Shown: in pieces, positions 52,401-63,824 of the stretch
Layout: every line of letters starts with the position of its first letter
Position numbering within the stretch: the stretch's first letter is position 1
Source of the DNA: Anaspis maculata
Lineage: Eukaryota; Arthropoda; Insecta; Coleoptera; Scraptiidae
Direction: 5' to 3'
Assembly (NCBI GenBank): GCA_949128115.1
Contig: OX421962.1
Span: forward strand, 11,731,262 to 11,795,261
DNA length: 64,000 nucleotides
Program-made: the position numbers and the translations under genes
Notes under the pieces: generated by a model
Databases searched by the model: none
Seen by the model: the letters and a program-made list of their open reading frames with translations, nothing else
Told to the model about the DNA's origin: nothing

Positions 52401-55400
52401 TTTGATAAAAATCTCGGTTTCAATGATTTTTTCAGGGGACAGTGATTTAAATGCGGGAACTTTTTTCTTCTTTTTCTTGGTATTTCTTGTGTAGAGTCCT
52501 CAGACCATATTTGCTCTTGCGTGCATCCTTTAATAGGTCACAGTTATGTTCGTCATGTGATTTTTCATCTTGTTTTTCGCTCGTTTTTGGAAAAATACAA
52601 GAGTTTGATTGTAAATATTGTGACATTGAAGTTGTACCAAGTTTTTTTTTTTTAATTGTACCATAAATACGGGTATAACAGAACTAGCGTTCAATCAAAT
52701 TTCACATCAAGTAGCTTACGGAAATGAAAACGTAGCGCTTAGATCGGTTCTAAAATGTACCTACTGTCGGTGACAGTAATGACAGTTCAAATATTATCGC
52801 GCGATCAAAAGAATTCTTGACTAGCTCAGCAGGCTGCGGTGGAAAAACGCAGGTCTTGTCTTAATCGACGCAATCAAGTGCGTTATCGAGAAATCAACAT
52901 TTTTAATCATTTTCGTGTTGCAAAACGATTTGCGAAAAGCATTTATTGTTAAATCGTATTTTTGTGATGCGCGTCAAGTACTTGCATTCTTATGACAACA
53001 CTGGAAGCATGCTACGAATACAGTTTTTGGCAGCGTTTTCTACTTGTTAAAGAAGGTGCGGGTTTTTTGATTTGGTTGTCATGGAAACTCGCAAGGAAGC
53101 CCCGCTATTGGTCCATGCGCAAAGGGTTGTTAGCGCAATTTTTTCCAGTATAAAACGTCATTCCAGTTCACCGCCCGCTCTAATTAAAAATTCGTTTGAT
53201 CGCACGATACAATCCAAGCCCTACGTTTCCAGTGACACTAAAAAAAAGTTTTTTCAGCAACTCCTCTGAGATCTGAGCAAATGCTTGTACTGATCTTGCA
53301 ATAATACTACCCAATAAAGTCGATAATAATTAGCAAAATAATTTTTGCTTGAAAAATTGAAATAGCAGTCTCAAAAACTAGAGCTGATACAGTGAAACAA
53401 TTAACATAAAGTACTCAACAAAATAAGTGTCACCCTGCAAAATTTGACCCAACTTTGGAACTAGACAACTTTGAAATGCTACAACTCAATCAATTTTCAG
53501 ACCGTTTGCCAGCCCAGTCCTTGAGCTATTAGTCACTATTTGTTAAATACATGGAGTAATCAACATAATATTTCTACAGGGTGTTGAATAGACCTATGCG
53601 AAATTCCTGGAGGTTTGACATGCTCTCTTTTAAACAAAAATTCTTTTCACCATATTTCAACACTATAGGCAGGAAGGTAGACCTCATACCTCAAGACGGT
53701 TTTTGAATTTTCCCTCTTATTCACAGGGTGACCTCAAAACGTTAACTTTCAGGTAATGCATTAATAACTCGTTTACTCGTTACCCGATTTTCAGAATTTT
53801 TGTCTCATTTTGAAACTAAATCTTCAGGTAGGAATACCAAAGGATCAAAATCAACTCAAGACAGACATTCAAGATACAGGGTTGCATGAAAAGTGACCCA
53901 AACCTGAACTTCTCTCGGAATCTAGGTTGAGAGGAGAATCGAATAAAAATCAACTTACCATCTGAAGTACCATTCATTCTGAACACTTCAAGGTGCTCTT
54001 TTCTTCTATGGGATTAGAATTGCTGGTCAACAGGCCACATTTGAACTGTTTGCTTTTGAACGAGAAATATCGCTCGTGTGCACCTGTAAATGTTCGTAAC
54101 CAAAGTAACAAAAGCCTAATAATCACCAACAAACAGTGATTGTCAAGTGAGTGATTGTTCCGATTTTTGTATCGTGGTTACGAGCAGCTTCATGCGAGCA
54201 AGGCCCCGATTCTCCTCCGGAAACATTCGGTTGTAATTTAGTTCCTTTCACTAACAATTCAGGTCTCATGCAGGAAGAGGATACCTTGAAGTGTTCAGAA
54301 TATATGATTCTTTCGAAGGTAAGTTGATTTTCATCCGATTCTCCTCCCAAATCATATCTTGAGAGCAGTTCAGGATTTGGTCACATTTTATGCAACCCTG
54401 TATTTTTAACGTTTGCCTTGAGTTACTGATTTCGATCCTATGATCCTACCTGGAGCTTTAGCTGCAAAATGAGCCTGAAATCTGGAAAATCGGTCTGCGA
54501 CTAAGAAAGTTACAACTGTAACACCAAAAAGTTGACATTTTGAGGTCACTCTGTAAATTGAAGAGATAAACCGGAAATTCAAGAGCTGTTCAGAGGTATG
54601 ACTTTTACCTTCTTGATGATGATGTTGAAATCCAAGAAAAAAGATTTCCGCTCAAGAGGAAATATGTCAAACTTTCAGTAATTTTGCACCAGTCTATTGA
54701 ACACCCTGTAGAAATATTATGTGGATTATTCCATATAAATAGTTGAAAAATACGGACTAATAGCCGAAAGACTGGGTTAGCCAACCAACGGTATGAGAAT
54801 TGATCGAATCACTGTTGCAGCATTTCAAAGTTGTCTAGGTTCAGGTTAGGTCACATTTTGAAGGGTGACACTAATTTTGTTGAGTACTTTATTTGGATTC
54901 AGAGCCACAAAATTATCCTAGATCAGGTGAAAAATGAAGCGCGCCATTTTTTTTGTGGCTTCTGTTACACGTTCATAAAACGCTTCATTGAACTTCTATA
55001 AAATGCTCATCAGAACGATTCAACGATGACTGTTTAGTTGTTTGAGACGTTAATTTCAACGGGATCTAAACGTCTTTGAGACGCCAAACCAGTTGTGTTC
55101 AAAACGGTCATCAAACATTGATAAGACGTTACCTTCAGCGTTTTCAAGGCGTCAAATGAAACTTCTCCAAAACGTTCAACGTTCAATTGAACGTTTTAGA
55201 AACACCGGGATAAATACAAAATTTAACGTTCAAACGATAACTTTGATTGAACACTCTGATTTCGGTCGCTCAAACTCACTTGTCAACCAGTGACTGTTAT
55301 TCAATCAAACGTCGATAAAATGCATCACTAAGCAACTGTGTAACGTTTTTTCAACATCTTCAGAATTTTCCAGGCGTTGAATGACTGACCGGCACGATGG

Positions 55401-58400
55401 CCAACTTCTGGAACACGAAAATGAATCAATAGTCATTGTGAAAAGAGAACATTAACTCCTGAACTACTGGCCGATGACTGGTTTCGGGTTTGATGAGACG
55501 GCGAAATACTTTTGTATTTTGTATTAGTATTTACTAAGGCTGGCCTTGCACGAAGTGGTGAGCTAGAAGTCAGGGCGCCCTCTTTCGGCTGGCTCTGAGA
55601 TACTGGAGCATCAACTTGCAGAGATATAAGGCCCTAATTTGTACGTCTTGGGGACGTTTAATTCTGAATTAGTGAACCTTCATTTTTTAACCAGAGACAT
55701 TTTTCAAATAAAGAGCACATTCACTTTTCTCAAATTCTGTTGAATCAACGATCATTTCTCGACAATATAATGTTGTTTTGCTTAGGACGTCTTGGAAACA
55801 TTTCCATCTAAATTGAAATGGAACTGTTGATTTCCTCAGTAGAGAAATTTTTCAGGTCTTCATTAACGGTAATCAAACTTTTCTTAAGTTACGTTTATTC
55901 AACGATCATTTCTGAATAGTTATACAGGGTGTCCACGGTTTAAATGCTCTAACTGTGGGGTTGTACTCTTTGGCCAAATGCAAGAAGATTTTTCTCAAAA
56001 ATGTTTTTTTCGGGCTCCAGTTTCTAAGTTACAGCATGTCAAAAAATTAGAAAAAAATATAATTTTTTGCTATAACTTAGTAACTACAATTCTCACGAAA
56101 ACCAAACTTGGTACGATTAATACACTATCAATTAGCTTCCATTTAGGATCCACCATCACTTTGTTGAAAAATCAGTGGCGTAGATATTAGGGTTACCCAC
56201 CAATTAACCTTGGTTATCTGCACGCCACTGAGATAAAATCAATCTTCGATAACATTGTCTGATTCTTCGGACAATTCTAAGCAAAAAAGGTACTCCTGAT
56301 CCGAAGCTCTAAAGTCAACTATTTCCGAGAAAAACGGAATTTTATGCTAAAAAACATGAACATCTGTCATAACAATAAATTGACTGATGAGACTTTTGTA
56401 AGCTGCAGTATTATCGAAAGTATTAAAATAGCTGAAAAGAAGACCTTCAGAAATTATTGCTTTTGTTCAGTATTACTTACACTAATTACAAGATAATTTA
56501 TTGAAAAATTAGTTAACAATTTTTTTTTCTAATTTTTTGACCTGTAACTTAGAAACTGAAGCTCGAAAAAAAAAAACATTTATCAGAAAAATTTTCTTGC
56601 ATTTGGCCAAAGAATACAACCCTACAGTTCGAGCACTTAATCCGTGGACACCCTGTATAACGCTTCACGTTTTACGTCTCCTTCCCATCAATATTCGAAT
56701 GAAATGTTGATTTGTCAAGCAAAGCCGATATTTGAATTATCATTAACACTAATTTGTTTCGTAATTGGGAAAAAAAAATGGGTTCCATTCTTGTAAAAAA
56801 ATATACAGGGTGTTTAGCAATTACGGTTACAAACTTCTTGGAGAGATTCTCCATCAAAAATGGACCAGGAAAAAATATAACTTCGATGTCCTAAAATGCT
56901 CCGTAAAAAGATACAGGGTGTTCAAGTTGACTTTTTAAAATCGATTTTTTGACATAACTTCTGAACCGTTGAGCTGATTTTGTTCAAATTTGAAACAATG
57001 TTAACCAAAATAGGTCACTATCGGATAATAGCAACGTGTTTGTGAAAAAAAATTCAGGGGCGTAGATAATGGGGGGTGTCTTCATATTTCCCCCCTATTT
57101 TTTTACCTCCCTAGCTATTTTCCCAAATTGTTCCAATTTTTGAATTCTACGTCCAATTTAAGAAAAAAAGTTACTCTTGCAAAATTTTGATTAGAGGCTT
57201 CATGTTTGAGATATTCGGGTTTGAAACTTTGAAAAACATCTCGAAATCGCCACTTTCAATGAGCCCAATTTTTTTTTCCCTGAAAACTTCTCGTTTCTCA
57301 GAAAAAAAGTGGTTTATTAACTTAAAAATTTTAGAGAACCTATTTCTGCTGAGAAATCATGAGTTTTTTGGATTCTAATTTTTTGGCCTTTGAAAGTGGC
57401 AGTTTCGAGATGTTTTCCAAAGTTTCAAACCCAGATATCTGAAAAACGAAGCCTCCAATCACAATTTTGCGTAAAAAGAGTAACTTTTTTCTCTAAATTG
57501 AACGTAAAGTCCAAAAATAGGAACAATTTGGAAAAATAGTTAGGGGTGTAAAAAATAAAGGGGGGAAAATGAAGACACCCCCCATTATCTACGCCCATGG
57601 ATTTTTTTTCTCAACACGTTACTATTATTCGATAGAAATTTATTTCAGTTAACTTTGTTGAAAATTTGAACAAAATCGGATGGACGGTTCAAAACCTATG
57701 TCAAAAAATCAGTTTTAAAAAGTCAACTTGAACACCCTGTAACTTTTCAACGGAGCATTTTAGGACATCGAAGTTATATTTTTTCCTGGTCCATTTTGAT
57801 GGGGAATCTCCCCTAGAAGTTTGTAACCGTAATTGCGAAACACCCTGTATAATTTCCATAAAAATAACAGCTATGTAGAATGAAACGTGAACAAAAATGG
57901 ATAGCCAACATATAACTACATTTCAACGCATAAATAAAATATACAGGCTGGTTAGTTTACTCTCATTTTGCGCCATCCTTAATCATCCTGTTATCAAATA
58001 TCGATAGTCACTAATCAGTACTCAACTTATAATATTACATATTGATTGTCGAAGAAACAATTTCCCCAGTACTGAATTTTTTCCAAATTTCATGCACTTG
58101 TTCCAAACTTATAGGCCATCAAATTTGATCAATTTTTCGATTGGATCGAATTTTGTGCCGGTGTTCTTTTTCCGAATGAGGACAACAAGGAGACTATTCC
58201 CTCAAAGTATCGGAGATTGAAACTGATCTTGAGGATTGATGGCAAAAGTTGCTCACGTCCAAAGAATTTGTTTCTTTCATATTTCAAGGCAGTCATGTAC
58301 TGTGCGAGTAATTAGAAAATTCTTTGATATACAAAAGTTGTGTGTGGTAAGATTTGGAGCGGATCAGATAACAAAATTATCTCACCTCCAATGTGAAGCG

Positions 58401-59868
58401 TCCTCAGCTGCGGCAGGAAATGCAACAGATCCGACCGGATGCACTCGACCTGCGCCTTTGTCAAATCCAACTCCTGCAGCTCCCTCGTCGCCGCCAGCAC
58501 CGCCGTGTCTTGCAGCAGCCTCCTGGCCAGACCCGGACTCCTGGACAGGTCCAGCACGACGAGGTGCTCGGTGAAAGACAGCGGAAACGATTCCTTGACC
58601 ACCGCGCGGACGTCGCTCAACCGCAATACCTGCAACCCCTGCGGCCCCGACAGACACCCCAACGTCTTGATCGGATTCCGCGACAGATCCAGCGTCACCA
58701 AGGCATTCAGCGTGGCGAAAGCCTCCTCCTCCACCGTGCCGATGCTGTTGTCGTTGAGCAACAACACTTCGAGCGCCGCCAAGTTTTGAAAGTCCTTGCT
58801 CGTTATCCGCTCGACCGAATTATGTTCCAAGTGGAGCACCTTCAGCTTTTCCGGCAGGCTTTTCGGAACGTCCCTGATGGAATTCGAGCTTAAATACAGG
58901 ATGGTGAGCGAGTCGAGACGGCCGAGAGCGTCGTCTTCGACGTGCTCCAGCGTGTTGGAGGTGAAGTCGAGCAGCTGCAGCAGCGGGTAGAAGTCGAGGT
59001 CGCCGCAGATCACGTTGCGGATGGCGTTGCCGGACAGACGGAGGCTGCGGATCGAGTGAGTCAGAGCGGCGGGTACCTGTTTGAGTCCGATGCGTGAGGC
59101 GTCGACCGCCTGGAGCTTGGTGCCGGTGCCCATGAGCGACGACTCGCCCAGCTGCCGGTTGCCGGCCAGGAGAAGCCTCGCCAGGCTCGGCAGCTGCAAG
59201 CTCTCGATACGCACCAGCGAGTTGTACGAAACGTCCAGCTGCTGGAGCCTGAGCAGCGAGCTCAGATTGAGCACTTCCAGACGGTTGTGGCTCAAGTTCA
59301 GAAATTGCAACGAAGACAGCGGCCTGAACGCGTCCCGCAGCTGCGTCAGCCGGTTGTGGGACAGGTCCAAGCATTTCAGGTTGACGATTCCGATGAAATT
59401 GTGCGGGAACACTTCGGCTATGGCGTTGGCACTCAAGTTTAACAATTCCAATTGGAGCGTCCGAAAACTCGAATCGTTCAAAGCGACACTGTTGTGCGAC
59501 AAATCGAGCTCTTTCAGCTGGCTCGAATTGAAGTTCACTCTGTCCAGCACGTTGCGGCAGAGCCGGAGCACGTGCAGGCTCGGCGGCACGGAGAATTCTT
59601 CGGGGATCACACTTTGCGTAATTGTCAGTTCGCGTAAGCTCAGGTCGTCGGTGAAGTTCAACCGGCTGACGTTCACGTTGCTCAGATGCAAGACTTGCAA
59701 ATTTTCAGGGAGCAGGGTCATGTTCGCGGTGGTGCTGGTGGTGGAGTTTTCGCACGAGGCTCTGGTGGTGTTTTCGGTGCAGATGCACATGTCCGGGCAC
59801 CAGGCCGAAGACGGTTCGACCAGTTGGTGGTAGACCGCCAGAAGAATCGCGAGCACTAGACGCGTCAT
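46101..59868 (-). CDS. Transmembrane leucine-rich-repeat protein with mucin-like stalk (host gene, about 722 aa)
   Basis: Two exons: 59868-58386 and 46786-46101. The donor is G|GTGAGA at 58385, the acceptor is TTTTTTCAG just before 46786, and the phases join. The ATG at 59868 gives a signal peptide (MTRLVLAILLAVYHQLVEPS) and a Cys-rich cap (CPDMCICTE). About 14 LRRs follow (for example LKELDLSHNSV, LKCLDLSHNRL). Exon 2 completes an LRRCT cap (NSINCTQLQWLATWM...VTC), then a Thr-rich, probably O-glycosylated stalk, one membrane helix (GMLILALGILGAATLVVVLS) and a short tail (KKRKLPSEEESLEENLPNAT). It is therefore a type I cell-surface protein, likely for adhesion or signalling. I do not recognise the orthologue. 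The 11.6-kb intron is full of repeats. Confidence 0.85.
46365..46640 (-). repeat. Simple-repeat tract coding the Thr-rich stalk
   Basis: Runs of ACA/ACC/ACG codons (plus-strand gttgttgtt and ggtcg blocks) encode polythreonine and TTTASTTTASTTT-type repeats. Length variation between individuals is likely. Confidence 0.8.
47060..50100 (-). repeat. Tandem array of a 0.65-0.7 kb unit containing a Polinton ATPase relic
   Basis: Four main units plus a partial internal duplication (48,240-48,560) repeat the same blocks in order. On the minus strand each unit encodes a decayed segment like AITLGCRGNRDLF, then YTRLPKHLIRDNGNFI (near 49,700, 49,050, 47,965 and 47,260). This corresponds to HRNIDCFYLAQTYSSIPKQL and VRDNGNFI of the packaging ATPase at 22.3-23.0 kb and is even closer to the general Polinton ATPase pattern. 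Other shared blocks are ggcccagatgcggag and tctgttgaaactacaagtga. All copies carry stops or frameshifts. Confidence 0.75.
50101..51520. other. Intronic stretch without a gene
   Basis: AT-rich. A ttgaattgaattgaa run at 50,818-50,836 could mark the tail of an old non-LTR retroelement. Nothing else is supportable. Confidence 0.4.
51525..51640 (-). other. NUMT: nuclear fragment of mitochondrial 12S rRNA
   Basis: The plus strand reads aataatagggtatctaatcctag (51,556-51,578). Its complement is the highly conserved insect 12S segment AAACTAGGATTAGATACCC. The AT-rich flanks on both sides also look mitochondrial. Exact ends are unclear. Confidence 0.75.
51645..52670 (-). pseudogene. Retroelement ORF fragment with C2H2 finger (non-LTR type)
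   Basis: On the minus strand a finger CGCCGKLFRSHRGMKIHIGK lies near 52,080-52,010, preceded by Ser/Thr-rich sequence. After a stop near 51,880, LPILKRIPKEARPIAAEKLT follows, then CLSRNDQNTWEKILTFAYG and LTSLVKQTI. Finger proteins followed by a RIPK..R...A..LT....W..LL.F block are typical of the N-terminal part of certain insect non-LTR retrotransposons. RT is absent. The frame is broken at least once. Confidence 0.5.
52671..53400. other. Intronic stretch, no gene seen
   Basis: A 65-codon plus-strand frame at 53072-53269 has no recognisable feature. It is not supported as a gene. Confidence 0.4.
53406..54892. mobile_element. Fold-back element 1 (about 1.5-kb imperfect palindrome)
   Basis: The left arm starts ATAAAGTACTCAACAAAAT and the right arm ends ATTTTGTTGAGTACTTTAT. 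Further inverted pairs include acagggtgttgaata/ttgaacaccctgt and cagggtgacctcaaaacgtt/attttgaggtcactctg. Almost the whole length can fold back. It has no ORF and no clear target duplication. Confidence 0.7.
54893..55922. other. Intronic stretch between fold-back elements
   Basis: Contains many AACGTT / aaacgttc words (54,970-55,220), possibly a decayed short repeat. No gene is seen. Confidence 0.4.
55923..56657. mobile_element. Fold-back element 2 (735 bp, TA-flanked)
   Basis: The ends TACAGGGTGTCCACGG and CCGTGGACACCCTGTA are flanked by TA on both sides. The arms match for about 130 bp (tttggccaaatgcaagaa, gtttctaagttaca, aaaaaattagaaaaaaa). It is non-autonomous. Part of its middle (56,172-56,400) recurs at 60,862-61,075. 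Confidence 0.75.
56804..57849. mobile_element. Fold-back element 3 (1,046 bp, TA-flanked)
   Basis: The ends TACAGGGTGTTTAGCAATTA and TAATTGCGAAACACCCTGTA are flanked by TA. The arms pair along nearly the whole length: acttcgatgtcctaaaatgc, acagggtgttcaagttgac and gcgtagataatggggggtgt all recur inverted. The centre is near 57,330. It has no transposase. Confidence 0.8.
57852..58385. other. Intron sequence next to the 5' splice site of the LRR gene
   Basis: No recognisable element. The minus-strand donor GTGAGA starts at 58385. Confidence 0.5.
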
Positions 59869-60861
59869 GGTAGCCACACTTCGCACATGTCAGTCACCCA
59901 GTACACAACGCTTCTGCCGGAGAAGAGATGTGCGCCACTCGGCTCGCAGCTGCCCACTGACACAGTGGTGGCAGAGGCGTCCCGACATTCGACCCGACGG
60001 CGGCGGCGGCGACGCGCGCGCCCCCTCGCGGGAGCCTGCGGGGTCCTCGGCGGCGGCATCGGCCTGGTGCAACCAGCTTTCCCACTTTGCCAAGCGCACA
60101 ACTTAATAATAATAACGAGAATAATAGTAAGCATCATCCATGGAAATAGGGGGATGAAGGATGAGAAATGTGGGTGGGTCGGAGGAATTCGAAGGATTTC
60201 TCTCTCTGTGTGTGTATGTGTCTATGTCTGCGAGTTTAATTCCGGAAGGCTCAGACACAAGGAGCGTTAATTCTCTCGGAATCAAGCTCGACGCGCTATC
60301 TCTCTGGGAAATGTGTGCGAGTGTTTGAAAGGGATGCAGGTGATGAGGGGCAGCAGCAGCAGCAGCAACAGCACCATCGCAGGGTCGGAAAGTTGGCGGG
60401 CATTGTCTCTCGGAGAACTGACGGAGAAGAATGCTGGGCCTAAACTGCTGTCTTGTGTTTGAACTTGCTTTCAGTTGTGCGGTTAATTGTGTGAACTTGG
60501 TCCGAATTTGAGCGAAACTCGCAACAATGCGTCGGCCCCGGCGTCACGAATCGGTGGGCTCTTCAAATAATGCCGAGTGAATCTGCTTTGCGTTGCGCTA
60601 TTCACTGTGCCACACTTTGGAACGCGTGAAAATGTTACGGGACACTTATGAAATCAACAAGGCTCTGCTGTTTAATTAATTTGAAATTATTTGTACCTTA
60701 ACTGGACAAATAATACTGCACATTGCCATGGCTCCAGTGAGAGACTGACAATGAATTTTTTTTACCCTTGCTACAGAATCCCCTCCATTAATTTGCTTGC
60801 AGGCCTGCACACACTGATGCGGTCTGCCGCTGCTGCAGAAAATCATTGGAGGGTTTGTAGA
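59869..60861 (-). promoter_or_regulatory. Upstream region of the LRR gene
   Basis: GC-rich sequence with many CpGs (59,980-60,060), then a (TG)n-like tract (60,202-60,226) and a CAG repeat (60,350-60,372). The minus strand has a TCAGTGGG initiator-like match near 59,957, about 90 bp before the ATG. No TATA box is obvious at the right distance. The promoter position is a guess. Confidence 0.35.
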
Positions 60862-61075
60862 TTTGTGGCGTAGATTTTAGGGCTACCCACCAATTAACCC
60901 CGGTTATCTGCACGTCACTGAGATAAAATGAATCTTTGATAACATTTTCTGATTCCACGGACAATTCTAAGCAAAAAAGGTACTCTTGGTCCAAAGCTCT
61001 GAAGTCAACCATTTCGAGAAAAACGGCATTTTATTTTGAAAAACATAACAATCGATCATAACAATAAATTGACGA
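60862..61075. repeat. Diverged copy of the middle of fold-back element 2
   Basis: gtggcgtagattttagggctacccaccaattaacc and the following 200 bp match 56,172-56,400 at roughly 85-90 percent by eye, through acataacaataaattga. Confidence 0.8.
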
Positions 61076-62810
61076 TCATTTTCGAACTGATGACCTATAG
61101 CTGTATTACACTGCACAGTTTCTTGTAAAATTTCTTGTACAATCTGCCAAAATAGTGTCAAAAAACAATGAACTTGATTGTTTAACTGATATATTGTACA
61201 AGAAGTTGTACAAGAAATTAATTGTGTAGTGTGTAGTGTATCCTAGGTCACGGTACCACTTCTGTAGTGTAATCCTGGTCACGGCACCATTCTGTAATGT
61301 AGCCAGGTCACGAGGCATCATTTCTGTGGTATATCCCCGTTTTCGATGTTTGGCAGTGATCGTCGTTGTTTCTTCCCTTCCCCACGTCGTTCACATTTTA
61401 CCTACGTTGTGTTGAGTTCTTACTCGAGATGAGAATGTGTCGTTGGGGATGAGGTTTGATTCTTGAATGAAACGCGAATGAAATGCAAGCAAAATGAATG
61501 TTTATTGAAAATCAATTGCAAAGTTTTGAATGAATTTGTTTCTTTTCTCAAAACACCTCACAACAATAAATTGACAGTGATAAAATGACACAACAAGAAT
61601 AAAGAACAACTAAATACAAACAAATGAAACAAGAAAAAAAGCATCACAAATTATTTGGACAATGCAGGAATTTACAACAATGAAATGAACACAAAATCAG
61701 ATTAACAAAACAAAACAAGAAATCATAAAACATGGCAAACTGTCAATTTGATCGCAAAGAAAAAGTGACGTATTCGCTGACAGGCACACATGGGAAGAAC
61801 ACGTCAAAGAAACCCCTGCGTATAGCCTGGTTGATTGCTGAAAAATCCCTTCCCAAATGATCTGAACAAAAGTCAAGTGTGAATGAGTCATGATGAAATG
61901 ACAGAGAAGTCACTCCAGTAATGCATTGATCAAGTCAGCGTGAATCGGTGCTTGAACCTCTTTGAAAGATTGTTTCGTTTACAAGTTATTTACGTTTCTT
62001 TGAAACGTTTGCTTCGTTTACAAGTTATTCACATAACAAAAGGAAACTCGCTCCCTTACGCTTTGGACGCTGAGCAATTTATTTTACTTTTTACAAACAA
62101 AAGAAGTCAGATTGATAGATAACGAACGATACGATAGAACGATGAAGAAATGATCGGTAAACGAGTAGATATATAATAAATAAAAGACAGGTGAGAGATA
62201 AATGAGTAGAGAAGTTGAATTTGGTCATACCTTTGTAAGCAATTGGAAGTAAGAAGTATCTATTACGCATTCGCCAGAAATTCCCCAGAAGTTACCCATC
62301 ACAAACTTCACAGATACATACATACAAAACAGAACAATGGTTAGTAAACAGTAATCACATACAGTAAATAACAGTAAATACAAGAAAATCGACTCGAGCC
62401 AACCTGTGGCCCTCTCTTCGTCATTCTACATAATTTCCCCCCAAATAAAGAAAGGTTAGTAGTAGACTCAACAAGGCAGATTCATACAAGTAGGTGGACC
62501 CCCCCTCAGGACACGGAGAAGCGTGCAAGTCTTCTTTCCTTCGTTTACCTCCAGGTATAACCCGACAATGAACAATGAAAGGTGAATGAATCATAAAAAG
62601 TACTGTTCTCTACTTAGCGGCTGATTTTGGCGTAGTAGAGATTTCTTTTGTCGTCTTACTGTTGATGACGTATCTTGTGGAAAAGAAACAATTGATGAAA
62701 CCTTGAAATACGCGTGTCAGCGCAGTTCTAAGGTTACGTCATGAGTGAGCCAAGTGCACACCCACTAGATTACGGCTTTTGCCATCAACATTAAGATCAT
62801 TTGGGAGTAG
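61076..62810. other. Stretch without a supportable gene
   Basis: A short tandem duplication at about 61,957-62,033 (two copies of ttgtttcgtttacaagttatt, about 38 bp apart) is the only structure noted. ORFs are short and featureless. Confidence 0.45.
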
Positions 62811-63287
62811 ATGAATTACACAAAATACAAAGCAGTGCAAAGCACATTGGTTTCAAAGGGGAAAAACTGCGGGTTATGCAAGCCCGTTGAGAACAAAGAG
62901 AACAAAGAATTTCAGGTTATGTACAATAATTTTGCGGACAAAATGTGTATCAAAATACATGATTTGATGAATGGGTGGAAGCCAAAATTACGATACAATA
63001 ATCAAAGAAAGACCGACCTTAAATTGTGAAAACAACGCACTCTCGATGCACTGAAAATCCCGTGTTTGTCACAACAGCTGACCATCTTCTCTACTGCGGC
63101 TGCCGCTGGCGCGCCTAGCGCCATCTCCTTCTCCCATCGGCAAACGCTACGAACGTCAACGACCGTACCTACTTCAGGTACCAACGTACAAACAAAACAA
63201 AGGGGGAATACCACAAGTGTGATACAGCTATTAGAAGCTGCAGTATTATCGGAAATATCGAAATCACTTGAAAGAATACTTTTATAA
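62811..63287 (+). pseudogene. Small ORF split by one in-frame TGA, unknown
   Basis: The same frame runs from ATG 62811 to 63027-63029 (TGA) and on to 63287 without another stop. The first part is Lys/Asn-rich (KYKAVQSTLVSKGKNCGLCK). The second is Ser/Thr-rich with LLEAAVLSEISKSLERILL. I recognise no family. It could be a broken transposon gene or chance. Confidence 0.3.
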
Positions 63288-63824
63288 AACAAATTCACAA
63301 ATCGACGTGCGAGTCTAAGAACATCCTAACTCGAAAATCGCTACTTTCCAGGAGAGCCGGGGAAAGATTTTAATCTTTAAAAATTCGTTATAAATGATAA
63401 GCGTAATTTACAGATCTACAAACTTGTATGATGTTGACTTATTGTACTAGCTTTCGATTTCCGGACCTAAACTTCAATATTTCAATGTTTTTCACCCAGT
63501 TTTCATGATTTCATTGAGTTATGATTATATCGTTGGGCGAGACGATGATCAAATAAAATCCTAACTTGAAATAAGATGATAATAATTCAAGATAAAATAA
63601 AGATTTTGATCCTAACTTGATTCAGGTTGTTGTTTCGGAAGTGGTTTTGATCCACCATTTTACTTTTTTTTTCTATGCATAGTACAACGAAATTTCCGCC
63701 ATCGGGCCACGGTTTTCGAGTTTTCCTTTCTGGAAAAACTGCAAATTTTCCAATTTTTCATTCCGTGAACAGATTTTCATCATTCTATTCTTAAACTAGA
63801 GGTATCTAACTGGTTCTTGAACAG

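Noticed and set aside
58382..59833. Several long ORFs on the plus strand and in other frames over the LRR exon
   Set aside because: They are shadows of a GC-rich, repeat-structured exon with clear LRR coding on the minus strand.
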